A stretch of 64,000 bases of DNA from Oscillospiraceae bacterium. Its GTDB lineage: Bacteria; Bacillota; Clostridia; Oscillospirales; Oscillospiraceae. The notes under the pieces were generated by a model. The model did no database searches. It was given only the letters and a program-made list of their open reading frames with translations, and was not told the origin of the DNA. Location of the stretch: assembly GCA_015068455.1 (NCBI GenBank), contig SVKO01000004.1, positions 212,144 through 276,143 of the forward strand, written 5' to 3'. Each line of letters begins with the position of its first letter. Within the stretch, counting starts at the first letter, position 1. Shown piece after piece: positions 33,458-41,964 of this stretch. The position numbers and the translations under genes are program-made.

Positions 33458-35608
33458 GTGAACAAACGGAAAACGATCATATCGGTGGTATGCATCCTGC
33501 TGGCGCTGGTGCTGATCGCGGGCGCAATTGCCTACGGCGTCAGTCCCGGGCGGCATTCCTGCAGCGTCTATCCCGTGTCCGATATTGCAATGACCAACTA
33601 TTGGGGAGACGACAAAAGCACCTACGGCGAAGTTCGCGCCGACAAGGTGCAGACGGTTTATCTCTCCTCCACGCAGCAGGTCAACGACGTCTTCGTCACC
33701 GAGGGACAGAGCGTTCTGCCCGGCGATAAGCTGATGTCCTACGACACCACGCTCTCTGAGATGGAGGTCACCCGCAAGGATCTGGAGATCCAGCAGATGA
33801 AGGAGCAGCTGACGTCTGCAAAGAAGCGGTATAATACCCTGGCGGGATCCAAGGTCTATTCCGTCAGCGCGCCGGTCATCGAGCGATCCGGCGTGCGTCT
33901 GGCCGCCGCGGGAACGCCCGGCTATCGTCTGGTGCTCCTGGCCGACGGCGACGAGAACTACGAAGTGGAAAACTACGCGCTGCACAGCGGCTCCGGCACG
34001 CCCGACGACCCCTTCCTCTATGTGTGCGCCAACGGCGTGCCCTTCGGCGAGGACTTCCTGACGGAGATCGGTCTGCCTGCGCCCGATCCCGAGAACCCCG
34101 GCAATCCCGATGAAACGCCGGATCCCGCGCCCGTCTATGTGGTCTTCGGCGTCAGCGAGGACGATATGCTGCAGGGGAAAATCCTGCAGGCCGGCGGCAT
34201 GTGCTTCACCCGGCGGGGCGGGGATGTGTCGTTCATCGTGTTCGATGCTTCGGATTATATCGGGCATGCCTTCGGCGAGCCCAAGCCTGCGCCGCCCGCC
34301 GCCGACAAGGAGGCGCTGAACAAGGCCGTCGACAGCGCCGGACAGGTCGACACGAGCAAGTATACCGAAAAATCCAAAAATGCTTTGGAAAAGGCCCTTG
34401 CGCTGGCCAAGCAGGTGCAGGAGAAGGAAAATCCGACCCAGGCCGAGGTCGACGTCGCGGCTGCTTTTTTGAATAATGCGATCAATGCGCTGGAGGAAAA
34501 ATCCGGCGACGGCGGAACCACGCCGGCGCCCACGCCGTCCGGCGCCAAAAAAGATGCGCTGAACAAGGCGATCACGGATGCAGAGAAGCTGAAAAAAACC
34601 GACTATACCAGCAGTTCCGCCGACGCCCTCTCTGCCGCCATCGCGATGGCGAAGCAGGTGCAGTCGAGCAGCAGCGCGACCCAGGCTGAGGTGGATGCGG
34701 CGGCAAAGTCTCTGAACGCGGCCGTCAAGGCGCTGGTCAAGAAGACCGGCAACAACGGCAGCTCCAGCAATAACAGTTCCAGCTCCAACAGCGGGAATAA
34801 CGGCAGTTCCAACAGCGGCACCAATGTCAGGCCCAGCAACAACGGCAGCAGCGTTACGCCGAACACGGGGCCGAGCTATGCCGAGATCCAGGCCGAAAAG
34901 GCGGAGCTTCAGCAAAAGATCAAGGATCTGGATCTGAAGCTGCGCATGGCGGAGGTGGAGCTCAAGCGGATGAACCAGGAGCTCAACGACGGCGTGGTCT
35001 ATGCCGAAATGGCGGGCACCATCACATCGGTCCTGAGCGAGGATGACGCCCGCAGCCTCGGCGAGCCCGTGATCAAGCTGGCCGGCGGCGGCGGATATCA
35101 GGTGCAGGGCACGGTCAACGAACTGGATTATGACAGCGTCTATGTCGGCCAGAGCGTGGAGGTTACCTCCTGGGAGTCCGGACAGACCTTCCGCGGCACC
35201 GTGCTGGAAATCTCTGATGTTCCCACCGACAGCGCCATGGTCTACGGCGGCGGAAATATGAACGTTTCCTACTACCCGTTCCTCGTGCGCATCGAGGGAG
35301 AAGCCAATCTGCGCGAGTATGAAACGCTGGAGCTCAAGCTGGAGACTGAGCACGAGCAGACCGACGCATTCTATCTCGAGCAGCCCTTCATTCTGCAGGA
35401 GAACGGAAACAACTACGTCTACGTTGCCAATGAGGACGGCCAGCTGGAGAAGCGAAAGCTCACCACCGGCATCACGCTGTGGGGCAGCTCGGTTCAGGTC
35501 CTGGACGGTCTGACCCTGGAAGACAACATTGCGTTCCCCTATGGAAAGAATGCCCGGGAGGGCGCCAAAGCGAAGCTCGCCACCCTGGACGAGCTGTACA
35601 TGGGATAG
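33458..35608 (+). CDS. HlyD-like adaptor with two embedded FIVAR repeats
   Basis: The protein has 716 residues from GTG 33458, which has aaagga upstream. One N-terminal membrane helix (KTIISVVCILLALVLIAGAIAYGV) is followed by a lipoyl-like half (VYLSSTQQVNDVFVTEGQSVLPGDKLMSYD) and an unusual insert. The insert holds two related helical repeats of about 65 residues (KEALNKAVDSAGQVDTSKYTEK... and KDALNKAITDAEKLKKTDYTSS...), both of FIVAR type, then a Ser/Asn/Gly-rich linker. Next come the coiled coil (QAEKAELQQKIKDLDLKLRMAEVELKRMN), the second lipoyl half and a barrel domain. FIVAR modules normally occur in Gram-positive surface proteins that bind glycans or matrix, so this adaptor may contact the cell wall. 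Confidence 0.83.
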   Translation: MNKRKTIISVVCILLALVLIAGAIAYGVSPGRHSCSVYPVSDIAMTNYWGDDKSTYGEVRADKVQTVYLSSTQQVNDVFVTEGQSVLPGDKLMSYDTTLSEMEVTRKDLEIQQMKEQLTSAKKRYNTLAGSKVYSVSAPVIERSGVRLAAAGTPGYRLVLLADGDENYEVENYALHSGSGTPDDPFLYVCANGVPFGEDFLTEIGLPAPDPENPGNPDETPDPAPVYVVFGVSEDDMLQGKILQAGGMCFTRRGGDVSFIVFDASDYIGHAFGEPKPAPPAADKEALNKAVDSAGQVDTSKYTEKSKNALEKALALAKQVQEKENPTQAEVDVAAAFLNNAINALEEKSGDGGTTPAPTPSGAKKDALNKAITDAEKLKKTDYTSSSADALSAAIAMAKQVQSSSSATQAEVDAAAKSLNAAVKALVKKTGNNGSSSNNSSSSNSGNNGSSNSGTNVRPSNNGSSVTPNTGPSYAEIQAEKAELQQKIKDLDLKLRMAEVELKRMNQELNDGVVYAEMAGTITSVLSEDDARSLGEPVIKLAGGGGYQVQGTVNELDYDSVYVGQSVEVTSWESGQTFRGTVLEISDVPTDSAMVYGGGNMNVSYYPFLVRIEGEANLREYETLELKLETEHEQTDAFYLEQPFILQENGNNYVYVANEDGQLEKRKLTTGITLWGSSVQVLDGLTLEDNIAFPYGKNAREGAKAKLATLDELYMG

Positions 35609-35619
35609 GGGGGCGGCCT

Positions 35620-36873
35620 ATGCGAGAAAACATTCGTCAAGCCATTCAGGGCGTCTGGAGCCACAAGCTCCGCTCGGTCCTGACCATGCTGGGCATCATC
35701 ATCGGCATCGCCGCCATCATTGCCATCGTATCCACCATCAAGGGGACCAATGAGCAGATCAAGCAGAATCTGATCGGCGCCGGCAACAACACCGTGACCG
35801 TCAGCCTCTACCAGGATGACAGCGAGGTGGATATGTCCTGGAGCGAAATCCCCGACAGCATCGGCATCATCAGTCCCGCGACAAAAGCGGAGCTGAACAA
35901 GCTCAAGGGCGTGGAGCAGACGGCACTGTATCTGCACCGCGGCTATACAGACGGCATTTTCTACCAAAGCACCGCCTTCAACGGGGATATCTACGGCATC
36001 GATTCCGACTATTTCAGCGTCTATGACTATCCCATGACCAGCGGCCGCACCTTCCTTCCGGATGATTATCAGACCTATCGCAAGGTGGCGATCGTGGATG
36101 GGAAGGTCGTCAACACCCTGTTCCAGGGCGAAGACCCCATCGGAAAGACCATCGAGATCATGGCAGAGCCCTTTACCGTGGTGGGCGTCGTCAATACCGA
36201 GTCGGGCTTCCGGCCGGTGATCGAAAATATCAACGACTATTATTTATATGCCGATACTTCCTCCGGCCATATTTACGTGCCGGACAGCACCTGGCCCATC
36301 ATCTACCGCTATGACGAGCCGCAGTCCGTTGCCGTCAAGGCCAAGAGCACCGACGACATGGCCGCGGCGGGCAAAGCGGTGGCGGATGCGCTGACCAAGA
36401 GCCAGATCGGCGAGGAGGACAGCCATTTCAGCTATCAGAACCGCGATCTGCTCGAGCAGGCGCAGCAGCTGCAGGAGATGAGCAACGCCACCAACCGTCA
36501 GCTCATCTGGATCGCCAGCATCTCCCTGCTGGTGGGCGGCATCGGCGTCATGAACATCATGCTGGTGAGCGTTGCCGAGCGCGTCAGCGAAATCGGCCTG
36601 CGCAAGGCTGTGGGCGCGAAAAAGCGCCGGATCATGTGGCAGTTCCTCACGGAGGCCGCCGTGCTCACCTGCACCGGCGGCGTGCTGGGGGTGGCCGCGG
36701 GAATCGGCGTATCGAAGGCGCTGTCCAAGCTCTCGGGAACGCCTTCGGCCATCAGCGTGCCGGCGATCATCATCGCCGTGGTTTTCTCCATGTTCATCGG
36801 CATCCTCTTCGGTCTGCTTCCCGCGACCAAGGCCGCGAACATGAATCCCATCGAGGCTCTGAGAAGAGACTGA
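35620..36873 (+). CDS. MacB-like ABC transporter permease
   Basis: The protein has 417 residues, starting at ATG 35620. Topology is MacB-like: one N-terminal helix (LRSVLTMLGIIIGIAAIIAIVSTIKG), a large extracytoplasmic domain, then three C-terminal helices with the FtsX-like core (ISLLVGGIGVMNIMLVSVAERVSEIGLRKAVGAKKRRI ... GLLPATKAANMNPIEALRRD). It closes the export operon and is followed by a terminator. Such systems export peptides, antibiotics or lipoproteins by mechanotransmission; the substrate here is unknown. Confidence 0.93.
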   Translation: MRENIRQAIQGVWSHKLRSVLTMLGIIIGIAAIIAIVSTIKGTNEQIKQNLIGAGNNTVTVSLYQDDSEVDMSWSEIPDSIGIISPATKAELNKLKGVEQTALYLHRGYTDGIFYQSTAFNGDIYGIDSDYFSVYDYPMTSGRTFLPDDYQTYRKVAIVDGKVVNTLFQGEDPIGKTIEIMAEPFTVVGVVNTESGFRPVIENINDYYLYADTSSGHIYVPDSTWPIIYRYDEPQSVAVKAKSTDDMAAAGKAVADALTKSQIGEEDSHFSYQNRDLLEQAQQLQEMSNATNRQLIWIASISLLVGGIGVMNIMLVSVAERVSEIGLRKAVGAKKRRIMWQFLTEAAVLTCTGGVLGVAAGIGVSKALSKLSGTPSAISVPAIIIAVVFSMFIGILFGLLPATKAANMNPIEALRRD

Positions 36874-36877
36874 TTTC

Positions 36878-36921
36878 AAAAAATAACTCGCGCCGGAATC
36901 AAACGGCGCGAGTTATTTTTT
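36878..36921. terminator. Bidirectional terminator after the export operon
   Basis: An 18-bp stem (36878-36895 with 36904-36921) whose arms begin with A6 and end with T6. Its right arm contains the stop codon of the convergent GIY-YIG gene. Confidence 0.92.
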
Positions 36922-37155
36922 GATCAGCTTCTGTTTTTCCTCCCGGGAAAGCTGCTTGATTTCCCATTCCCGGCGCATGGCCTCGCGTTTCGTTTCGAAC
37001 GTCTCATAGTAGACCAGTTCCACGGGCAGCCTTGCCCGGGTATATTTGCCGCCCCTGCCGGCTTGGTGGACCGCCACCCGGTGGGCCAGATCGTTGGTCC
37101 AGCCGGTGTAAAGGGTGCCGTCGGCGCAGCGAAGAATATAAGTATAGTTGTCCAT
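36913..37155 (-). CDS. GIY-YIG nuclease family protein
   Basis: The protein has 80 residues from the ATG at 37155, which has ggag in front; an ATG four codons upstream lacks a ribosome site. The single UvrC-like domain reads YTYILRCADGTLYTGWTNDLAHRVAVHQAGRGGKYTRARLPVELVYYETF, where GIY-YIG appears as TYI and YTG, with the downstream Arg and Glu present (KREAMRREWEIKQL). Stand-alone YhbQ-like members are small and of uncertain DNA-repair function. The gene is isolated between a terminator and a divergent promoter. Confidence 0.9.
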   Translation of the reverse strand: MDNYTYILRCADGTLYTGWTNDLAHRVAVHQAGRGGKYTRARLPVELVYYETFETKREAMRREWEIKQLSREEKQKLIKK

Positions 37156-37166
37156 GGCTGTCTCCA

Positions 37167-37195
37167 TTGTAACTTTCGGCGCAAGGTGCTATAAT
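37167..37195 (+). promoter_or_regulatory. Promoter of the Nudix gene
   Basis: TTGTAA (37167-37172), 17 bp, TATAAT (37190-37195), 32 bp before the start codon. Confidence 0.7.
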
Positions 37196-37227
37196 ATCTT
37201 TCGGAAATCCCAGACCAGGAGGTCATT

Positions 37228-37848
37228 ATGAACGAAAACGATCTGATCGAACGGCAGCTTGATTCCAGGCTGATTTTTGACGGACGCATCCTGCACGTGT
37301 ATGACGACGCGGTGACGCTGCCCGATGGAGGCGTCGCCTCCCGGGAGCTGATCCGGCACATCGGGGCGGTGTGCGTCATTCCCGTGCTCCGTGACGGCAG
37401 GGCGGTGGTGGAGCGGCAGTACCGCTATCCCGTGGGCGAGGTGCTCACGGAGATCCCTGCGGGAAAGCTCGACGCGCCGGACGAAGATCCGGAGGAAGCC
37501 GCCCGCCGCGAGCTGCGGGAAGAGACCGGCTACACCTGCGATGAGCTCATTGACCTGGGCGTCTTTTATCCCGCGCCCGCCTATTCCAGCGAGAAGATCC
37601 ATATGTATCTCGCCCGCGGTCTGCACCGGGGCGACCAGGAGCTGGACGAGGACGAATTCCTGAACGTGACGCTGGTTCCGCTGGAGGATTTGGCGCATCA
37701 GGCGCTGAACGGGGAGATCCCCGACATCAAGACCCAGGCGGCGGTCCTGCGCGCGTGGACCATGTTAACGCCCGGCAAAGAAAAAAGGGCAAAAAGCGCC
37801 CAAAAGGAGCGCCCACAGGCGGCAGGTGTTCAACTCCCTTCGCCCTAA
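37228..37848 (+). CDS. Nudix hydrolase, ADP-ribose pyrophosphatase type
   Basis: The protein has 206 residues; ggaggtcatt precedes the ATG. The Nudix box is GKLDAPDEDPEEAARRELREETGY and sits after the typical ADPRase sequence VVERQYRYPVGEVLTEIPAGKLD. The box has six residues instead of five between Gly and the first Glu, a small loop insertion. Proteins of this type hydrolyse ADP-ribose and related nucleotide sugars. The last 25 residues (basic, after the Nudix fold) have no family pattern. The gene converges with and overlaps the helicase gene by 4 bp. Confidence 0.9.
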   Translation: MNENDLIERQLDSRLIFDGRILHVYDDAVTLPDGGVASRELIRHIGAVCVIPVLRDGRAVVERQYRYPVGEVLTEIPAGKLDAPDEDPEEAARRELREETGYTCDELIDLGVFYPAPAYSSEKIHMYLARGLHRGDQELDEDEFLNVTLVPLEDLAHQALNGEIPDIKTQAAVLRAWTMLTPGKEKRAKSAQKERPQAAGVQLPSP

Positions 37849-40067
37849 GGACGGAAGCGCCGGACGCCGGCGTGGGAACGGAAGCATTTTGAGCACAGGC
37901 TGCCCTGGTGATGCAGGGGCAGGGCCGCGCCGCAGATGCGGCAGAAGCGGATGTTGTTGCGCAGATTGTGCAGCAGGATCGTGTTGATCCGCTCGGCGAT
38001 CCAGGCCCGCTCGTCGTAAAGGGCGTCGGCGTCGATCTCAAAGCCGAAGGAGCGGGCGCAGGAATAGTAAAGATCCAGTTTCCGGCACTGCTGCTCCAGC
38101 TCCGGCAGGGTGTATTCATCCGGCCGGCGGTCCGAGAGGGCCGGCGGCTCCGGATCCACGCCCAGGGTCCAGGCCTGCACCAGACGGAAAAAGAGCTGGT
38201 TCAGGGCGTCCTCCGTCTCGTCGTAGGGGATGCTGGCCGCCCGGAGCTCCTGGGCCTTGTCCAGCCGGAAGCCCTGATCCCGCAGGCGGGAAATGATGGT
38301 CAGATACCGGCTCACGTCCAGCCGCCTGTAGGGCTTGGGCGCGGGCATCTTGTTCCAGACCTCCAGAACCTCCAATAGATCAAACGGGCCCTCGAGCACA
38401 TAGTCGGAAAAGCCCGTGACCGCGTATTGGATCGGCGGCACGACGGTGTGCATGGCGGCGCTGATTTCGGGCAGGTTCTGCATCGCGCCCACATAGCCCT
38501 TGTCGTACATGCCGTATCTGCCGGCCCGGCCGGCGATCTGCTGCACCTCCTCCGGGCGCAGGGGACGGCGCTCGATCCCGTCAAATTTCTCCGTCTCCAT
38601 GAAAATGATCCGCCGGATGGGCAAATTCAGTCCCATGCCGATGGCGTCCGTGGATACCACGCAGCGGGTCTGGCCCCGCAGGAAGCCCTCCATCTGGGCC
38701 CGGCGGGTGGCATAGGGGAGGGCGCCGTAGATGATGGCTGGGCGCAGGCCCCGCTGGCGCAGATCCTCCGCCACGCTCAGCACGCCGATTTTGGAGAAGG
38801 TGATCAGGGCGTCGCCGGGCTGGAGCTGGTCATAGTCCACCGTGCGTTCCATGCACACCAGGGGCGTCTTGCGCTGGTGGCGGACGATATCATAGCTGTC
38901 GCGGCAGCTTTCGATCAGCCGCACCAGCAGATCCTTGGCCTCCGGGGCGGCGCACAGGTGGATCTCCTTGGCGCAGACGCCCAGGATCGCCCGGGTCCAG
39001 GCGTAGCCCCGCTGGGGGTCGGCGATCATCTGGCATTCGTCGATGACGGCCACTTCATAATTGAGGGATAGATCCAGCTTCTCCGCCGTGGCGCAGATGT
39101 GGGTGTCGCCGTCTTCCCAGTCCTCCTCCTCGCCGGTGCACAGGGCGCAGGCCACGCCGGCGTTCAGCAGCGTCTCCTGCGCCTCCATGGCCAGCAGACG
39201 CAGCGGGGCCAGATAGACGCCGTTTTTGGCTTTCTTTAGCCGCTGGAAGCCGGCGTAGGTCTTGCCGGTGTTGGTGCCGCCGATGTGCAGGATGAAATGG
39301 CGGCGCATGGCCCGGGCGGCGGGGTACTCGTCCTTCGGATTCAGGGCAACCAGCAGTTCCAGGTTGCTGCGGATCGCCCGGGGAATATAGACCACGGAAT
39401 AGAGCCTGCCCAGGCTCTGCCCCAGCAGCTCCGTGGCAGGGAAGCGGGGCATGCGCAGGAAATCCGCCGCGTCCGCTTCGGGCTGGGCGGTGCGGAATTC
39501 CGACAGAGCGCGGCCTGCCACAGCCAGCAGCACCGCGGGATAGCGCTCCTCGATGCGCTTGCTCAGCGGCGCCGCCGGATTGCTGCCCAGCCAGACGCCG
39601 GTCATGACAAACCGGCGCAGGACGTCGCCCGTACCCTCGCCGGCGCCGCGGTGTTCCAGGGAGAGGAAGGCTGCCAGATAGCTGCTGGCCTTGCCGGTGC
39701 GCACGGCGTTGGAGGGGCTCATATGGCGCAGATGGTGGCAGATCGCGCTGTGGTAGTGTCGGGCCAGAATGGCCTCGTCGCTTTCGGGGAGCGCCGCCGC
39801 CGACCAGCTTTTTTGCAGTATGGTTCTCGCGTCTTCGATGGCCTGCTCCGCCTGCTGGGCGGCGCGCACGGCGTCGGTGATGACGGGGGTGAAGGAGTCG
39901 CTTGCCTCCGCCCGCAGCACGTCCTCCCGCCGCCAGGTACGCACCCGGCGGGCGCCGACGGTGCGGTAGGTCGGGGCGGGCAGCAGGGTCTGCGCCTGCT
40001 CCCGGGTCCAGCCGCGGCTCTGCAGAAGCCCCATGGTCCAGAATTTATGCTCTCTGCCCTTGGCCAC
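37845..40067 (-). CDS. SUV3-like superfamily 2 RNA helicase with C-terminal zinc finger
   Basis: The protein has 740 residues from GTG 40067, which has ggagg at 8 nt; the frame is open further upstream but without a ribosome site. The helicase core has Walker A GGTNTGKTY, the DExH box as VIDECQM, motif III-like CAAPEA, FSKIGVLSVAEDLRQRG, VVSTDAIGMGLNLPIRRIIFME and QIAGRAGRYG. These match the SUV3 family of mitochondrial and bacterial RNA helicases. The C-terminus carries CRICGAALPLHHQGSLCSKCF, a four-cysteine zinc ribbon. A role in RNA turnover is inferred. It is alone, with its own promoter, divergent from deoC. Confidence 0.85.
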   Translation of the reverse strand: MAKGREHKFWTMGLLQSRGWTREQAQTLLPAPTYRTVGARRVRTWRREDVLRAEASDSFTPVITDAVRAAQQAEQAIEDARTILQKSWSAAALPESDEAILARHYHSAICHHLRHMSPSNAVRTGKASSYLAAFLSLEHRGAGEGTGDVLRRFVMTGVWLGSNPAAPLSKRIEERYPAVLLAVAGRALSEFRTAQPEADAADFLRMPRFPATELLGQSLGRLYSVVYIPRAIRSNLELLVALNPKDEYPAARAMRRHFILHIGGTNTGKTYAGFQRLKKAKNGVYLAPLRLLAMEAQETLLNAGVACALCTGEEEDWEDGDTHICATAEKLDLSLNYEVAVIDECQMIADPQRGYAWTRAILGVCAKEIHLCAAPEAKDLLVRLIESCRDSYDIVRHQRKTPLVCMERTVDYDQLQPGDALITFSKIGVLSVAEDLRQRGLRPAIIYGALPYATRRAQMEGFLRGQTRCVVSTDAIGMGLNLPIRRIIFMETEKFDGIERRPLRPEEVQQIAGRAGRYGMYDKGYVGAMQNLPEISAAMHTVVPPIQYAVTGFSDYVLEGPFDLLEVLEVWNKMPAPKPYRRLDVSRYLTIISRLRDQGFRLDKAQELRAASIPYDETEDALNQLFFRLVQAWTLGVDPEPPALSDRRPDEYTLPELEQQCRKLDLYYSCARSFGFEIDADALYDERAWIAERINTILLHNLRNNIRFCRICGAALPLHHQGSLCSKCFRSHAGVRRFRP

Positions 40068-40095
40068 GGCGATCCCTCCTCCCGTTTTTTTGATT

Positions 40096-40123
40096 AGTAT
40101 ACCACGATTCAGCCAAGAATCAA
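40096..40123 (-). promoter_or_regulatory. Promoter of the SUV3-like helicase gene
   Basis: On the minus strand, TTGATT (40118-40123), 16 bp, TATACT (40096-40101). The region is shared with the divergent deoC start; no clear rightward promoter was identified. Confidence 0.5.
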
Positions 40124-40142
40124 AGATAGAAAGGAACGCACC

Positions 40143-40802
40143 ATGAAAAAGAACGCTCTTGCAAAATACATCGACCACACCCTCTTGAAGCCCGACGCCA
40201 CGGAAGCGCAGATCGAAAAGCTCTGCGCCGAGGCACGGGAGTACGGCTTTGCCAGCGTGTGCGTCAATTCCTGCTATGCCTCTCTGGCGGCGCGGCTGCT
40301 GGCGGGATCGGACGTGGCCGTGTGCTGCGTCGTCGGCTTCCCCCTCGGCGCGGCGACGACGGCGGCCAAGGCCTTTGAGGCCGCGGATGCCGCCCAAAAC
40401 GGGGCAACGGAGATCGACATGGTCATCAACGTGGGCGCCGCGAAGGACGGCCGCTGGGATGACGTCGAAGCGGATATCGCCGGCGTCGCCGCGGCCATTG
40501 AGGGGAAAGCCCTGCTCAAGGTTATCATCGAGACCTGCCTGCTGACGGACGGAGAGAAAATCGAGGCCTGCCGGGCGGCGGTACGCGCGGGGGCGGACTT
40601 CGTCAAGACCTCCACGGGCTTCTCCAAAGCGGGCGCGAACGCTGCCGATGTGGCGCTGATGCGAAAGACCGTGGGTCCCGCGATCGGCGTCAAGGCCGCC
40701 GGCGGCATCCGCACCTGCGCCGACGCCATGGCCATGATCGAAGCCGGCGCATCGCGCATCGGCGCCTCCGCGGGGATCGCCATCCTGGCCGAGGCGGAAT
40801 AA
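40143..40802 (+). CDS. deoC: Deoxyribose-phosphate aldolase
   Basis: The protein has 219 residues; aaagga precedes the ATG. This class I aldolase has the Schiff-base lysine Lys155 in VKTSTGF, Asp92 in EIDMVIN and the conserved start [12 protein letters not shown]. It cleaves 2-deoxyribose-5-phosphate to acetaldehyde and glyceraldehyde-3-phosphate in deoxynucleoside catabolism. No other deo genes are adjacent. Confidence 0.96.
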   Translation: MKKNALAKYIDHTLLKPDATEAQIEKLCAEAREYGFASVCVNSCYASLAARLLAGSDVAVCCVVGFPLGAATTAAKAFEAADAAQNGATEIDMVINVGAAKDGRWDDVEADIAGVAAAIEGKALLKVIIETCLLTDGEKIEACRAAVRAGADFVKTSTGFSKAGANAADVALMRKTVGPAIGVKAAGGIRTCADAMAMIEAGASRIGASAGIAILAEAE

Positions 40803-40817
40803 AAAACTTACGATCCA

Positions 40818-40845
40818 TGTAACGATTTGACCGGTTCTTCATCTA
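40818..40845 (+). promoter_or_regulatory. Candidate ECF sigma promoter before the first sigma gene
   Basis: TGTAAC (40818-40823), 16 bp, CATCTA (40840-40845). This resembles the TGtAAC/CGTCTA pattern of autoregulated ECF promoters. The -10 part is present before the second copy (42727-42732), but its -35 part is not. Confidence 0.4.
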
Positions 40846-40868
40846 ATGAGTGAAAGGACGGTGAAACT

Positions 40869-41354
40869 GTGACTGAATTTGAAACGCTGTTCCGGGAAAA
40901 GCAGCCGTTTGTCTATCGCTATCTTGTGAAGCTGACGCAGGACGCGGCCCTCGCCGAGGAGCTGACCCAGGAGACCTTCTTTCGCGCGTACATGAACTAT
41001 TCCGGCCTGCGCGACAAGGACAAAGCCTCCGTCTGGCTGTGCCAGATCGCAAAGAACGCCTATTTTACCTGGTACAACGAGCAGAAGAAGCGCGGCACCC
41101 TGCCGGAGAATGCGGACGGAGAAGCCAAAAGCCTCGAAGAGGCCTTTGAACGAAGGGAGCTTTCCGGTAAGGCCCTGGCGTGCCTGCACGCGCTGGAGGA
41201 GCCCTACAAGGAAGTGTTCATGCTGTCCGTGTTCGGGGGCTTTTCGCTGAAAGACGTCAGCGCCATTTTCGGGAAAAGCGAAAGCTGGGCAAGAGTCACG
41301 TTTTACCGCGCCAGACTGAAACTCATGGAAAGGATGAATCAACATGGATTGTAA
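40869..41354 (+). CDS. ECF RNA polymerase sigma factor, copy 1
   Basis: The protein has 161 residues from a GTG start, with aaaggacggtgaa upstream. Sigma region 2 is YRYLVKLTQDAALAEELTQETFFRAYMNY and region 4 is LHALEEPYKEVFMLSVFGGFSLKDVSAIFGKSESWARVTFYRARLKL, with no region 3, as in ECF sigma factors. It overlaps the anti-sigma gene by 11 bp, so the two are translationally coupled. A candidate ECF-type promoter in front suggests autoregulation. It differs from copy 2 at only two residues (E10/D and Q25/R). Confidence 0.93.
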   Translation: MTEFETLFREKQPFVYRYLVKLTQDAALAEELTQETFFRAYMNYSGLRDKDKASVWLCQIAKNAYFTWYNEQKKRGTLPENADGEAKSLEEAFERRELSGKALACLHALEEPYKEVFMLSVFGGFSLKDVSAIFGKSESWARVTFYRARLKLMERMNQHGL

Positions 41355-41958
41355 TGTAATCAAAGATCTGATCCCCCTGTACATCGACGGCTGCTGCTCG
41401 CCGGAAAGCGCCGACCTGGTCAGGGCGCACATCGGCGGGTGCGAGGAATGCCGATCACTGTGGGAAACCATGAAGCAGGGCCCCGAGACGGCGTCGTCCG
41501 CGCCTGCCGCACCGAAGCACATGGGGCGCATTCGGGAATGGAAAGCGTCGGTTTTGCAGTCGGCACTGCTGTTCACCTCATTTTTGGCAATCATTGTGGG
41601 TGTTGCCCGGGAGGCGGCCACGCCCTACGGAGATTTCAACGGCTTTTGGGCCATTGCGCTTATCATTCCGGCCACGGCCTTTCTGCTGTCGATGGCGAAC
41701 TGGTATTTTGTCCGGCTGTACCGCAGCAGGAGACGGTTTTCCAACGGCTGTGTGCTTGTACTGCTGGTTTTTGCGTTTTGCGGCTTTGCCTGGGCATTTG
41801 TCCATTATCAGCTGAGTATTCCCGCGCTGCTGAAGCCCGACGGCGAGTCACTGAGCATCACGTTTGCGCTTTTGATTGGAATGGCCCTGACGGCCATTTT
41901 CTGCATGCTGTCAAAGGTCCTGGCGAATCTTTTTGCCAAAATGCTCGGGAAGGATTGA
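41344..41958 (+). CDS. Zinc-binding (ZAS/zf-HC2) membrane anti-sigma factor, copy 1
   Basis: The protein has 204 residues. The N-terminal anti-sigma domain (CNVIKDLIPLYIDGCCSPESADLVRAHIGGCEECRSLW) contains H29-x3-C33-x2-C36. Three or four membrane segments follow (VLQSALLFTSFLAIIVGVA, FWAIALIIPATAFLLSMANWYFV, VLLVFAFCGFAWAFVHY, LSITFALLIGMALTAIFCML). It is expected to hold the upstream sigma factor at the membrane. The two copies are identical up to about residue 136 and differ in the last two helices, the part facing the signal. Confidence 0.92.
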   Translation: MDCNVIKDLIPLYIDGCCSPESADLVRAHIGGCEECRSLWETMKQGPETASSAPAAPKHMGRIREWKASVLQSALLFTSFLAIIVGVAREAATPYGDFNGFWAIALIIPATAFLLSMANWYFVRLYRSRRRFSNGCVLVLLVFAFCGFAWAFVHYQLSIPALLKPDGESLSITFALLIGMALTAIFCMLSKVLANLFAKMLGKD

Positions 41959-41964
41959 CAGTGC

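Larger units (their letters stand above)
40835..41958 (+). repeat. Direct repeat copy 1 (sigma/anti-sigma unit)
   Basis: This segment matches 42722-43845 at a constant offset of 1,887 bp. By eye, 40940-41756 is identical to the second copy over 817 bp, while both ends show scattered differences. Confidence 0.9.
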
